Shown piece by piece: positions 1 to 21,760 of a stretch of 64,000 nt of DNA. Each line of letters begins with the position of its first letter. The stretch's first letter is position 1. A program made the position numbers and the translations under genes. The notes beneath the pieces are model-generated. The model was not told the DNA's origin. It did no database searches and saw only the letters and a list, made by a program, of their open reading frames with translations. Location: positions 434,001 to 498,000 of the forward strand of contig NW_024104423.1 of assembly GCF_003945595.2 (NCBI RefSeq), given 5' to 3'. Source of the stretch: Pipra filicauda (Eukaryota > Chordata > Aves > Passeriformes > Pipridae).

Positions 1-526
1 ATCAATTTATGGGCCACCAGATTACGGCATTTGTTGTAAACCCAAGTCGTTCAATGAGTTGAGCTCAGGCAAATCACCTGCCCTCCTTGTTACAGCCTTG
101 TTTCAGGTGTGTCAAAGCTTTACTAACAGAGAAGGTTGTGGGGGTTTTATCCACCCTAACGGCACGAATATGTATCAAGAGTCTTCAAGTGGCCAATGCA
201 ACCAGAATTTGACAGACATGAGGTACTGCCTCAGGCAACAACTGCAATGGAAACTGCACAAACCCAATTTCTGTCTTTCCCAGTGGTCCCACGTCTGAGT
301 ATACCCCTCCGTACTCACACCTACGAACTAACTAGTTCAAAACAATGACTCTTCATGCACTTTATACCAGGGCAGCTAGGAATGAACAGCCACTGGTCCA
401 CCACCTGCTCCTACCAGCTAAACAGCTGCCACACAAAGTCAAAATCGATCTTTTCTTAGGATCCTTTAAAAAAAATCATGGGAAGCCACATTGCAGCAGA
501 GCTAGAACGGCTGTTTCTACAGCTCT

Positions 527-560
<34 letters not shown>

Positions 561-959
561 AGAGAGAGAGAAAGAAAAAGAAAGCTGAATATAAAACTTT
601 ACTTTTTTCCTTTATAAAAGTGACCTTGCCAAAGAAGGGAGGGAAAAAAAAAGTCAACCTAAACTTTAAAAAAGGAAGAAATAAAGAAGGAAAGGCAGAA
701 AAGGGAGAGAGCTAGTTTCACAGATTTGCCGGTGGTCCCAAGGACAATGAACAGGCGTGAGACGGCTCTGGCGGCACGGAGAAAAGGAAATCTCTCCGAA
801 TCCTTGACGTGTCTTTTGTTTAACTTCCCCTAATTGCTTTTTTGGCGTGACCAAAAAAGCCCGGACGGTCTGAACAACCAGTTCGAAGAGCCAGCCCTCA
901 CAGCTGGGAAGCTGGGCTTTTCCACAACAATAACAAAACAGTAAAAATCCCAAAATAAA
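1..959. other. Upstream flank, no gene seen
   Basis: No exon with flanking splice sites or recognisable protein is visible. The stretch holds the A-rich/GA simple repeat at 528-571 and A/G-rich sequence to about 700. CpG content begins to rise near 760. Confidence 0.6.
528..571. repeat. Poly(A) followed by (GA)n
   Basis: About 30 A residues are followed by seven GA units and degenerate AAAG sequence. It is a simple repeat. There is no recognisable retroposed body upstream, so I do not call it a processed insertion. Confidence 0.9.
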
Positions 960-1420
960 GCCATACGGCGGCGTGCGCGCACAACTCCCGCCCCCGAGCC
1001 ACCAGTTCCTCGGGGGCACAGTTTAGTGTGAAAACACCCGCCCCCAGCGAGCCTCGTCTCCCGGACTACGGAGCTGTGGCACCCCTGGACACAACCGACG
1101 GGTGACGCGGGCACGTCGGCGGGAATGAGGTGGGAAGGGCGGGCGAAGGGCACTCGGTCGGCGGGTAATGGCCCGGATCGCGCCACCGCCGGCGGGACCT
1201 CGCTCCGCGCCGCACAACTTCCCGCCTGGCGCGGCGCTGGCCCACGGCACCTTCAGTCAGTGTCAGTCAGTCAGTCAGTCAGTCAGTCAGTCAGTCAGTG
1301 TGCCGTGCCCGGCTCGCCTCACTGACCTACAGGCGCACTCGCCACGGAGGGGCCACCAGCCCCAAGGGTCACCCATCTCGGAGCGAGTCGCCAGCCTCGG
1401 GCTGCCACCAGGTCCTTGTT
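960..1420. promoter_or_regulatory. Upstream CpG-rich segment, possible alternative TGIF1 promoter
   Basis: CpG-dense sequence is separated from the main island by a less CpG-rich gap at about 1425-1560 containing CATAAAAATAG. Human TGIF1 uses several upstream first exons, so this could be an alternative promoter. I could not match any protein-coding first exon to it. Confidence 0.45.
1254..1300. repeat. (CAGT)n tetranucleotide microsatellite in the upstream CpG segment
   Basis: About ten near-perfect tandem CAGT units, with one interruption (TGTCAGT) near the left end. Confidence 0.95.
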
Positions 1421-1913
1421 AACTGACGTGACTCACCAGCTGCCCTCCCTCCCCCGGTCGGGATGTAACAGCTGTTTTATCTCCCGCTGTAATTGCGCCA
1501 CATAAAAATAGTTACAAGGTACTTGGGGGAGGGTTTGCTGTTAAAACGCTGTTGCTTCCCCTGGTACAGCGAGTGCGGATTTGTGCGGGTGCCCGCACCG
1601 CCGGGAGCGGAGGGTAGTGTGCAGCGAGTGATCCCTGCTCTGCCGTAGGAATCGATTATTTCATCAGCCGTTTAAGGCGCCCGTTGCTCGCTCCCCGCGC
1701 CTGCCCGGCCGGGAGTAACTCCGCACGTGCCGGTGCGGGAGCGACACAAACACGCTCCCGTGGAATCAGCAATGCCGCACCCGCACGCCTGTTTCGAGGC
1801 GAGGCGGCTTCTTTTACTTTCCACGGCGAAACCTTCACCCGTGACACTTCAGTACGCCGGCTGGGTGTCCTGCACTTTGGAGCAGGGGCACCTGGCTTTG
1901 TCAGGCGGGCGGC

Positions 1914-1940
1914 GGGGGGGGGGGGGGGGGAACGGGGGGG
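1914..1940. repeat. G homopolymer runs (17 G, then 7 G)
   Basis: Seventeen consecutive G at 1914-1930 are followed by AAC and seven more G, then ACGGG. This is G-quadruplex-capable. The exact length may be unreliable in an assembly. Confidence 0.9.
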
Positions 1941-3108
1941 ACGGGAGCAGCTGCCGAGGCCGTCCGTGCCGGTGGAGGGCTCTCCCCTCCGCGACGCTCG
2001 GAGGGAAGCTGGAGCGAGCTGCTGGTAGGTCCCGCGTTTCCCATACCGGAGGAAAATAAACTGTTGCTGTGCAGCGCGTGCTCGCCCGAGAGGGATGAGT
2101 CAAGCTGTGAGACTTCTCTCTTTTACAGCTACGAGCATGTGCCGTAGCAAAACCTACCGCGCGGGCGGGGGGAGTGGTGGGGGAGAAAAACAACCTTTTA
2201 CGAACTGATGTAAAAATAACCGCAGAAATGGGGCTCGCCTTCCCCGCGGGGGCAGGAGGTGGCCAGCACCGGCCAACCACGGCTCTGTCAGCACCACTGG
2301 GGATGGGGGGGGGGGGGAACAGCCTCCGCTCGGCAGCCGGAATGGGGGCGCCGGTCTTTGGAGGGCTCTTTTCCTTCCCCTGCCGTACGAACTCTTCTTT
2401 CTTCTCCCCTATTCACGCGAAGGAGTGGGTGGTTCGTCCGGCAGCAACAGGAGGAGGCTAGTCAAGGGCAGCTGTCACAATCTCCCCCCACCGCCTCTTC
2501 CTTCTCCTCCTTCCCAGTTTAATGATCAAACGTCTGCTTGGAAGAAAGGCGAGGGAGCGGGAAGCACGCAGAGCTCCCCCCGCCGCCGCTGTTGTGTGTG
2601 CATGAGCGAGCGGGTACGGGCGGACACCCCCCCGCTCCGGCCGGTCCCTCCCCTCCTGTCTGACAGAGCCCCAGCAGGCCGGGAGGGGAGGGAGGAGAGA
2701 GGAGGAGGAGGAGGCAGCCGCCGCGAGTGCCAGTGCAGCGCACGGTTACTCTCCCGTACTCAGTGCGGGGAGGTGGGGGAGGGCGGGCGCTGTGTACCTT
2801 TTTCTCCCGTGCCTTTCCTCACTTTAACAGGCCGGGGCCAATCGCCGGCAGAAGGGAACAAAGGGAAGGGGGGAGGGAAGCCCACCCCGGCCACACCAGA
2901 AAGCCCCCGGGGAGGCAGAGCCCTGCGGCTCCCGCTGACAGCAGCGCGGCCCCGGACCGGGCGCCTGGCTCCGCGGCGGTGCTCCTTCTTTCTTCGTCGA
3001 CCTTCTCCTTCTCGCCGAGCTTAAAGGGGGAGCTGCGTCCGGCGAAGGGAGAGAAACTTGGGTCGGTGCGTGGGGTGTCCTGCGATCGGCTCGGTCCTCG
3101 CGATCAAG

Positions 3109-11845
<8,737 letters not shown>

Positions 11846-12430
11846 ATCCCCTTCCTTCTCCTTCCCCGTTTTGTTTTACCAGGCAGGGATCTAACAGCTG
11901 TGTGGTTATTGCCACCCACACAATATCAAAAGACTTTACTGCATTATTATTATTTTTTTTTATTAATCTTATTTGCACAAGGGGATTGCTGAAATGAAGC
12001 TTCCTGTCACTGAGATGGTCTTCAGTGGAATACGGTCATTCCAAGAATTATAAACTTAAAGCTACTGTAGAAAGAAAGGATTGTGTGTTTTGGTTTTTTT
12101 TTTTTTTTTTAATGTTTTCTTTGTAGGTTTTTCATAATGTGAGATGGTTCCCAAGATCATGTGATTTGTTTTCGTTTCTTTCAGACTGTGCAATATCTAG
12201 TAATGATATAGAGTCTTCTTATCATTCCCACGTGGAACGGAATATACCGACATGCTGTTTAAATTTTCAATTTTTTTAACAATACAAACTTTGGATGATC
12301 ATGCTTTTTTCCCATAATGTAATAAAATATTTTCTTTAAAAATTATGTATACAGAGTATTTTGTTGCATACGAGCTTTGCAGAAAACACAGCTTACCCTT
12401 GAAATAAATGGTAGAAATATTTTTGAGCTC
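11846..12430 (+). other. TGIF1: TGIF1 3' UTR with two poly(A) signals
   Basis: AT-rich sequence follows the stop codon. AATAAA occurs at 12321-12326, inside an AATAAAATATTTT context, and again at 12403-12408. Either could specify the mRNA end, giving a 3' UTR of roughly 500-580 nt. T-rich runs occur at about 11951-11960 and 12095-12110. The exact cleavage point is inferred. Confidence 0.7.
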
Positions 12431-15400
12431 ATGCTGACTTTGTTTGGTTTAGACAGCTATGCTAGCCGTTGTTGTTAACCAGATGTTTAAAGGAATGCTG
12501 AAAAGTAGGCCAGAAGTACCTGTGTTCTGGTATGTTGAAATTTTTTAAGGGGCCCAAGGGAGCTGTGTAGGCAACTGACTAAATTTCAGAGGGTTATCTT
12601 AGGCCCCTCTAAGAGTTCCAGCTTTTGGGTCCTAGAAGTACTTAAGGGCTGGGAAATGTGATGGTCCATGGGTAAGGTTTCATGAAGATGAAATGAAGAG
12701 ACCAGAAGAGGGGTTAGGGCAAGTGTTCTTTAGAAGCAGGTTTTTGTGGTGCAGGTAGTAGACATGACTGTTGACACATTTTGATGGGGGAGGACAAGGA
12801 CTTTCTACCCTTACTTTTCTTGGACTAGCAATGACAAGGTTTTTACTCAGTAATTCTAACAAATTGAAATAAAGTAGACTGTATTGTGTTGAAGTCTGAG
12901 TTCTGGGAAGCCGGGTCTTTGTGAGATGCTTAAACAGGTGGTTGGCTCAAATGTAGAAAAGGTCCCTGTTGTATTGGGGTGTATTTTTTTGCCAACAGAA
13001 TCTGTATTACCTTTCAGAAAAGGACTTTGCTATCAAAATGACTTATTACTGAAAAATGTGAAGACTTGCAGCTCACATTTCAACTTACTTGAATGTCAGT
13101 CACCCACCCTTATCCTTCCAACAACAGTGAAATAAGAGACCTCCAGGGTAAAAAATCGGTTCTGGCTAATCCTTAAAAACAAACCATTTGTCTATTTGGG
13201 AGGTTGGGGGAGGGCTTTGTGGAGCAGGAGAGTTGATGAATTTAAGGATATCGTGAGTAGAAGAAGACTGCAATATCCAGACTACAATATGTATGCATTC
13301 TGTTTTGCTGTGGCCTCTGTGGGTTTTTTTGTGTCTGAAATACTTTGTTTTCTGGAGTGCTCTTTGAAATTCTGAATTTCTGCCTTCCTTTAACCTTCAA
13401 GTTTAAAATCAAAATGGCAAATAGTAAACATTGGCTTACTCCTGTCTGCATCAGCTTCAGTAACACAGAGTCATCCTAATATACTCTATGAATATGGGAT
13501 TATTTTTTTTAAATTCTATGGAAATAAAACTGGAAAAGAATTTTGAACATAGAGATGGCTGTATACTCTGCCTTGAAGGAATTGCATGTGAGTACAGAAA
13601 GAGCCTTGTGTATTATTGCTCTGGACACACTGTACTTGATACTTAAAAAAGCTATTTTTCCTGGGGATACTGATGTATGTATTATAATAGTTTGGTTAGG
13701 TTTCTTTAATACTTAATTATAAAATGAAATGGAAGTATGCTTCTTTATGACTGAGGTAAATGTTGAGGGAAAAGTTGGTCAACAGACATGCTTTTTTGGC
13801 ACAGGTGATTTATCTCAAGGGGTGCTAGAGACCCTAAGATGAATGTTTGGGAGATGCTTCCTTGTTCTTTCCTGTCCTTGCAGGAAGGAACTTTATCGCA
13901 ACACTCCTTACACCCATGATGAAGGAAAAGCAGCCTCACACAAATGTTTGAATTGTTTGATTTGAATTGTTTGACATTTTCCTCTTTAGTTTTCTTTTTT
14001 CAGAGCATTTTGCTGGTGTGCTGTGGGGTAGAGGAAAAGTGGGGCACTTGGATCATTAAAGGGCATTTTCAGAGAACTTTACTCTTCTTTACTCTGCCCT
14101 TTAAAATAAGAAAAATGTCAGCAAGTTTAGAAAGAAAAAAAAATGCTTTGCTGGCTGAGCTGACCAGTTCTGTAATTCCACTATAGCAGCTGCAGTACTG
14201 AAAATGAAAATAGGATGAGGAAGAAATTTGTTGCCTTTCAGGTTAACAGTTTTCATTGAAAGTAAAAGCCTGTGGTGTCTCTGCTGTTTTCATCTACTGT
14301 TATGCCACACAAAATGGTGTTAGTGTAAATGAGCACCAAAGTCCTGTCTGTGTGATGAGCGCTGCATTTCCATTTTGCTGACTGACTTATCCTGGGAACT
14401 TCACTTGTGACCAGTTTTGCTTCAGGCTAGTTGTATGCTTTTTAAGGTATTACTTACGTTAAGGTTACACCTAGAGGTTCAACTGTAGTCATAAGTGAGA
14501 CACCGTTGGCTGAGTAGCACCTGACACACTGTGTAAAGCTTTTCCTTACCCTGAGGTGTTATTTAACTTGGAGGAAGGAAATGACTCATTGAGTACCCAC
14601 TAAAATGTATCAAAAGGGAGTTTCTGCTTTCCTGAAATCTATAGCATTGATAGTTTTGGTGCAGGCTATTGAACTTTGCCTGAACCTATGATTTCTGAGC
14701 AGAAACCTGAAGTAACTTCAGATAAAATTATCAAAGGTAGGTAGATGTAGGGCATTGGGTGGAGCTAGGATCCAGAACTGAGCAGGAGTCCTAGTAACAA
14801 ACCAAAGGCTTCACGTGCTGGTTGTACATCCCTGATAGAGCAAAGGAAAAGTTTTATTTCTGAAACTTGTTTTACCATGGAAAAGAAAAGAAAGATAAAG
14901 AAACAATGAGACAACATGGGCAGTTTTGCTGTTCTTGAAGCAATAATAAACCTAATTGCAAAGCAGCTTTGTTAAAACCTGACCTCTGACTGAAAACTCA
15001 CACTTTGGCTACTCTGAAGCTGAAGGGAAGGCATTGCTGTGTGTTATTGGAGACTGTGTGGCCAGCCAGGGCGTCAGCGAGCTAAGAGGTATGACAAATT
15101 CACGCCAGGGAAAACAGCTCACACGCAGACTTCATCAACCTTGTTTTCATGGCTTTTGTGTCTTGTAAACAAGTTGTGGCAGCTGCATGTGATAAATCTC
15201 TGCACAGAGCAAAAATAATTACAATAGGGAGGGAATCTTGAACCAGGCGTCACTGCCTGCTTGCACATGAGCTGTGGGGTGGTGTCTCACTGCCTATTGG
15301 TGGGGGTGGCTTGTGGTATCCCACATGTCTCCCAGCTTCTGCCATGAGGTCAGTGTACATGTCTGTAAAACCGTTGAAGCTGTAACAGCTGGCCTCGTGC

Positions 15401-16726
15401 TATGGGGGAGGGAAGGGGTGAAAGGACAGCTGGAAGCTGGGCTAACTTGCACAGCTTCAACCTCCAGGGCAATGCCAGCTCTGCTGCCAGAAGGATGCTG
15501 CTGCCCAGGCAGAGCGGGGGGCAGGCAATAACTACATTGGAAAAGGGGTGGCAGGAGCAAGTAAGCAGAAACCAGTGAGAGAGAGTGGGTGGGGAGGAAT
15601 AATCAGTTTTCCCCTTGGAGATGAAGTAAAGCTGCAGAGGGAAGCCCAGCCTGTAGAAGGTGCAGTGCAGCTGGGAGCCCAGGTGCACCATGACCCTGTT
15701 CAGTGTCACTCTTACACCTTTGGTATTTAGGCCATTTGCAGTTAACGGTGTCCTGCCTGTCAAAATCTATTTTTGTTTTTCTTGTAGCACTCACGCAGTT
15801 TTTTTAGTAACCAAATTGGAGTACTTCATACTCCTAAAACTAACTCATTTGAGTTTTCTTTTTTCTTCCTCGACTTGGCATCTTGCAGTTGTCAACTTCC
15901 TGCCTGGCTTTTCCCCAGTAGGGATTACTGGCATGAATACAGCTCATGTTCACTTTTCAGGACATTACTTGTTTTAAGTGTCTTATTCACCAACTGCTGG
16001 AGTTGTTATGTCTCTATCCTGTTTCACTGGTTCAGCGGGCTCTTCTCCCATGAGTTCCAATGTTGAGACTGAAGGGGAAGAGATTAGATTAGCCACTCAC
16101 TCTAGCAAAATGTCACTTAAAGCTGTTGCTGTTCCAGACATAATAATTGCACCCACGTGTGCTGTACGTGGTTCAGTGTGTATTCCAGTCCCTATCATGA
16201 CAATCTGTGCCTGGAGTTCTCCACACAGAAAATTACATAAACCGGTGCTAACTGTGCTACAAAGTGAAAACTCAAGCTGCTTTCTCCATCTACGTTTTGC
16301 ATGCATTTGTGCTGACAGCTCAAAGCCATTTTGCTCACCTTTCACTGTTATTCCTTAACACTCCCTGTTCTTTCTGAAGCTGAGGCATCAGGTCTGGGAC
16401 TAAAATTGGCAGGTATCTCAAGTCTTGCTACACAGGCTTGCAGGTAGGGTAGCTTCCACCAACAGGTAGACTTCACAGCCCTTTGTAGTGCTGTAATGCT
16501 GCCTCACTGTGCAGTATGAATCACAGTTCCTGAAAGTGATGCAGACATGAATAAGTCACATCTGCCTCCCAGCTAATCCCTGTTCCACTGGATAGCGGGG
16601 TTTCTGCCAAATTCCACGTGTTTCTACTGACAAACAAGGTGTTGATCTTTCAGCTGCTTACACCGATGTGTAATAAACCTTCAAAGATGTACAGAGGTAG
16701 CAGTGCTTTGAATTAGTGACTTAACT

Positions 16727-16741
16727 GGGGGGGGGGGGGGG
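16727..16741. repeat. Poly-G run
   Basis: About 15 consecutive G in otherwise ordinary sequence. Confidence 0.85.
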
Positions 16742-17656
16742 AGGTGGCAGCTTGTGAGTTGAATGAGTGCACGTGTCAGTTATCTGACCTGGTTATTCTT
16801 GGACAGCTTCTCTGGGACCACAGACCAGCTCTGTGGCTACTTTCTCTAATTGCATCTTAGGCCGTGCCTGCCCTGGGTGTTGAGCCCTGTCTCTAGCTGT
16901 GTAACAACGTGACACAGAGCAAATAACCCTTGTCTGGGCATATGTAAACCCTGCACGTGGTGTTTGTTATGAGCCTTTCGTCACATAATTTAGCTGACAG
17001 TGAAGAGGACTGACCAGACTACAGTGGAGCAGGTCAGTCCCAGTGCTGTGGGGTTTGCAGTAGTTATATATGTTTCCATGGCTTCTCTGAGTCTTTCCCT
17101 CTTTGCAACGTGTCCATGCTGCAGAGGAAATACTGTCCTGGAGCTCTTCAATCAGTGACATTTCACAAATTGGCAGGACTCAGCTTCTTTCTGAGAATAT
17201 TCATTTTTATTAGTAGTAGTACAGAAAAAATTCTCAACTGTGAGACCTGTAGTTTTACTAGTATAGTATTCAGTAAATATACAGAAAATGTTTGATACTG
17301 CCTTTGAAGTCCCTACAGCCTGTTAGCTGTTTGGGAAATCATGTGTCATACACTTCATACTTGCTTCTGCTTCCTTCTTCAAATCAAACACTTAGGGCCT
17401 TGAGCGGCTTACATTAAGGATAAACCATTTGGTTTCTTTAACTGATGTGTCTTATCTAGTTTCAACATAAAGTGTTCTTTGCTATCTGTGTTGCCTCTGG
17501 TGTCCTAGCTCTTTTGCCAGAGCAAAATTGTTTTCTCCTGACTGGCAAATAGATTTTAGTGCTTGGCTGGGGGCTTTCAGCCTTTTGAACTCTCCTTTAG
17601 AAGCTGTTGATGGAGAAGACAGTTTTCATTGTTATTTGCAACAGCTTATAGATTTT

Positions 17657-17719
17657 ACATATATATATGTAAATTATATAAATGTGATGTGATATATATA
17701 TACACACACACACATATAT
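17657..17719. repeat. AT/TA and CA dinucleotide repeat cluster
   Basis: Imperfect (AT)n with ATGT interruptions, followed by a short (CA)n and ATAT. A compound microsatellite. Confidence 0.85.
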
Positions 17720-20700
17720 TGCAGTAAGGATACTATACATATATCAGTCCTGGTATTTATATAAAAAATAAACAAAATCACTTGACCGATTGTGAGAAGA
17801 ACATGATGTCCTCCAGCTTGCTTTTATGGATTTGTGTAGCTTCTCTTGGAAATTGTTCTGGAGCAGACACGTAACTGGTGGTAAGGATCACAACAGTTTT
17901 GTAATTTTCCTGAGTAAGCATTCAGCTGTTTTGCCAGAGCCTGTAATTTCACTTCCTTTTCTAGCCTGCAATGTTCTGATTGCCTGACCTTGTGTCCAAC
18001 GTCTTATTTTGTTTTGTTTTGTACTTCTAGTCTCATTCCTTGTTTGAACTCTCACTCCAACATCTCTCTCTCTGTTTGACTTGAGAGTGCTTACATAATA
18101 TCATCCATAGTCTATTTAACTAGGTTAGAGATATTTGACTAGTTTTGTACTGTTTTGAATCCCTGCTACCCCACTACACTAACCACAACAGCAAATCTTG
18201 CTCTGATGTAAACAACTCAACTTCTGTTCATGAGAAAAAGCACATTTTCCCTGTGTAGATAGCTCGACTTTTTTCTAACTTCTGCTTTCTATGTTGTAAT
18301 GGGGTAAGCCAAAGAGAGAAGCAATTAATAATAAAATCCATCAGGCATTTTCAAAAATGGAGAGATTCTTTTTAGTTTCAAGTTGGTGGTGTTGCTTTCA
18401 ACACATAGTTCTGGCTCTGCTTACACGATCCTTCCCCAGGTGAATGTCCCACCTGGTGAGGTGTGAAGCAGACATTCCTCTGCCAACCTCCACTAAAAGG
18501 TTAGTTCAGGTTATTGTATTAAATGCTGCTTAGGCAGTTGTTGCTGTAACTCATTCCTCATGTTAAATTCAGCTGGCTTGTGTTCAGCCAAGGTATTTCC
18601 AGTGATGTGCTGCCAACTTTCTCCAAGGGCCTTCTCAAAAGTATTTCTTCCTTAGCTGGTGATACACAGAAAAAAAAGTCCTGTAAATATCTCCTTTTAG
18701 TGTGTAGATTTTCATCTGCAGAATACATAATGTCTGTGGTAAAGATAGTCCCTGCACTTTTCCTTCTACCAAATCAGGCCTCCTTGACCCCCTGCTACAG
18801 ATATGCTACTGTGTCCATAATACCTGGGGCACGGGGTAATGTCCCAGTCACCCTCTGAAGGGAGGGTGGCATCCCTTGCCATCTCTTTGGACCCTAGAAG
18901 GAGGTGGTGGGTATGTGATCATGGGAGCAGTGGAAGTGGCACAGGTGGCCAGGCCAGAAGGGTGCTGGTGGTCTTAGGGAGGGCAGCATGTGAAGCCCGG
19001 CTGGGGAGGGTGCTAACAGCCAGCACCACTCTCTGAGTTTCCTCTAATGTGGCAATGTGAGTATAAATAAGCAGAAGGCATGGAGGGAGGTGTGGGGCCT
19101 TGCATCATTTTCTCCCATATTTACGCTGATAAGCGACACGTATTTCCACTCTGAAAAATCTGATTTCCTTTCCTTTCAAACTGCAGTGATGAAGAAGCTC
19201 AGGTTTCCTTCCACAGGGTCAGAAGAGCAAGGAGGGGTGCATGGACCAGCTGATGTCTGTGTTGGCCAGACTCTCCCTGTCCGGCAGAAGTGACTCATTG
19301 GTGGCATGACCCAGCTGCTCTGTGAGTCTTGTTGAACTCAGGGGGAATTTGACTTCAGATCCTCTACTTCCTTGAAGATTTTTTAGTCCTTGCCTTACCC
19401 CAGCCCTCTTATGCATTTGCTAGCCAGTCTGGGCTGAAGGAGGCTGCCCCAGGTGCCTTTGTGGCACTGGTGGCTCCCTTGTTAGGGTGTGGGGAGCTGC
19501 CATTGCAGAGCTGGAGCTGCTTCCTCCACCTGGGGCTCATTACATGCTGCTTCCTCTTCAGCTGCCAGGGGTCTGGACAGAGGACAGGGAAATCGCATGT
19601 GAGGTGCTTGTAAAATCTTCTGCCCTGTCTACCACTGAAGGAAGAGTTGGCTGAGCCTCCCTCCCTGCAGGACGGGCTTCCTGTCCTAGGAAATCCCTGC
19701 TGTAAGGCAGCCCAGAAGACCCACCTTGGGGATCTTGAACTGCAGCCAGTCAGCACTGGCTGGGTACAGGATGAGAGCTATGAGTTTTGAGAAAGCCTAA
19801 TAAACCTTTTGATTATACATCAGAAAAAAATAAATAATCCTCCCTGCTCCTCAGCTCTGTGGTTTGCCTAAACTTACTTCCCTGGGATACATTGGAGTTT
19901 GATCTTTGAGAAATGGTATCTAAAAAACCCACATGTAAAAACTTAACTGTTCCAGTGATAGGATCATAATCTGCCTTTGATCCCATAAATTGCTGAACCA
20001 CAACTCTATCCGTTGCCCAAGGACTGCAGGAAATGTACACAGGGTTATGCAAATCTCTAGGAGAGGGAATGTTTTGCAGGACTGCGGGGCAGGAGGAGGG
20101 GGGGAAGATGGCTCTTGCTGCAACTGTCGGTTTCTGGATTGCAGCTGAATAGTTTGGCAGTCCCTGCGCTCTCCTGTGTCACCCTGATGCCAGTTCCCAC
20201 GGCTCCTACCCCTCTCTGCTCCCTGTCCAGTTGTGCAAGTCTGGAGCGGTGAGGTTTTTCAGAGCTCTCCCTGTGTATGCTGGTGGCATTTACAAGCAGT
20301 CTGCAAGCTTGGACCTTCATCTGCATTTTTCTCCAAACCACTACTGTGAGTGCACTGTTCATGTTTCACCTCTAAATCCCCAAGACTTTTGCTGGGTGGG
20401 GATATTTGCGTGGGAGTTGGTGAATCAGATGGTAAGGTACAAAATAGCTTTTTTGGGAACCTTGAGAAGAGGTAAGTCTGCACCAGAGCCCAGTCAAGGC
20501 AGGACACAGCAACAACACAGCAGGGACACAGCCTGCAGCTGGGGAGCTGTCAGGCAGAACTTTAATTTTGTGTAAAATGTGGATTTTCCTCCTTCCCAGA
20601 CTTATAAGAGAATACTCAAACCCTTGTAAAGAGGCAGGTTGGGTGCAGTGTGGGAGTACATCCATCACAACATTCAAAACAATGGTGCTTTACATCTTAA

Positions 20701-21469
20701 CCGTAGCTCAGGATAGCAGATCCTATTTAAAAAAAAAAAATCCCTTGATCCTTTCTCCATTCTTTCTTTTTTTTTTTTTTTTCTCCTTTTGGTATGTAAG
20801 CTAAGTGACATGACACTGGACTTTGGTACTTCACTCGATTTATTTTAATTTGCATGTTGAAGGAAGATGTGAAAAGGGCAAGATGAGCCCACCCTCGACC
20901 AGCTGCCCTGGCAGGGCTCCCCTGGCAGGGTTCCGCTGGCAGGCATGCCCTGATGCCATGCTGTGCCAGGGAAGGCTGTGCTGCATCCAGTGCACAGCCC
21001 GTCCTTTTCTGTAAGCTGCCTGTGCCGTACAGGTACAGCACTGTGCACACCAGAATGTGGGGCAGTGCTGCATGAGCTGGGCGCGAGTTTGTTTTGCTGT
21101 TTCTGTTTGTTTTTTTCACCTCGGTGATAATTCTTACCCAATGCGGGATCTCTGCTCTGTGTACTTTACTACTCCTTGTGATAATCAAAATCCGGCCCTG
21201 AACTTTTTCACTACAAAGGAAACAAGAACTTTGCCCTGTTGGCTGTTAATAGGGCATTCAACGATGCTGCAGCCTCTTCTCACATGCAAAAAATCCCAAA
21301 GTCTGTGGAAATCAATGTTATGCTGATGGCAGAACACTCAGTGTTTTTTCACCACCGTGGGTGGAGATCAGGCATTTTGACATGACATGAGATTTCTGGA
21401 GTCAGCCTCCTCTTGAAAAAAAAGCAGGCACCCAACCAGTTGGTGGAAAAAAACCTTTAGATGCCAGGA

Positions 21470-21760
21470 CCGCCAATAACGCGCTGTATAAGGCTCAAAG
21501 TGCAACCTGTGATGGGCAAGTGCTGAAACATTAACCAGACCTTGGGACACTGTCTGTAGTTGCCGCTCGGTGCCCACACCATTGCTCCTGGAAGCGGGAA
21601 ATGAGGTCTGCACTATTATTAGTCCGCGTGGAGAAAGGGCACCGTGGTGTTTGCACAGTGCGTACGGAAGTGCTGGCGGCCGCCCCGAGGTGTTGTGTGT
21701 GGGGCAGCAATAAAAAGGTACGAGCTTCCCCATATGGCAAGAGGGAGAGGCCGAGCGCTT
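21470..21760. promoter_or_regulatory. Intergenic CpG-enriched patch
   Basis: CpG dinucleotides cluster here (GCCGCTCGG, GTCCGCGTGG, GTGCGTACGG, GGCGGCCGCCCCG) in an interval where CpG is otherwise scarce. A NotI word GCGGCCGC is present. It might mark a promoter or enhancer, for example of a noncoding transcript, but no gene is visible. Confidence 0.3.

Noticed and set aside
528..571. Poly(A) tract as the tail of a retroposed gene
   Set aside because: No recognisable coding or SINE/LINE body precedes it and no target-site duplication is visible; a simple repeat explains it.
345..617. 90-codon frame ending in poly-Lys and Arg-Glu repeats
   Set aside because: The tail is a translation of the poly(A)/(GA)n simple repeat; nothing else supports a gene.
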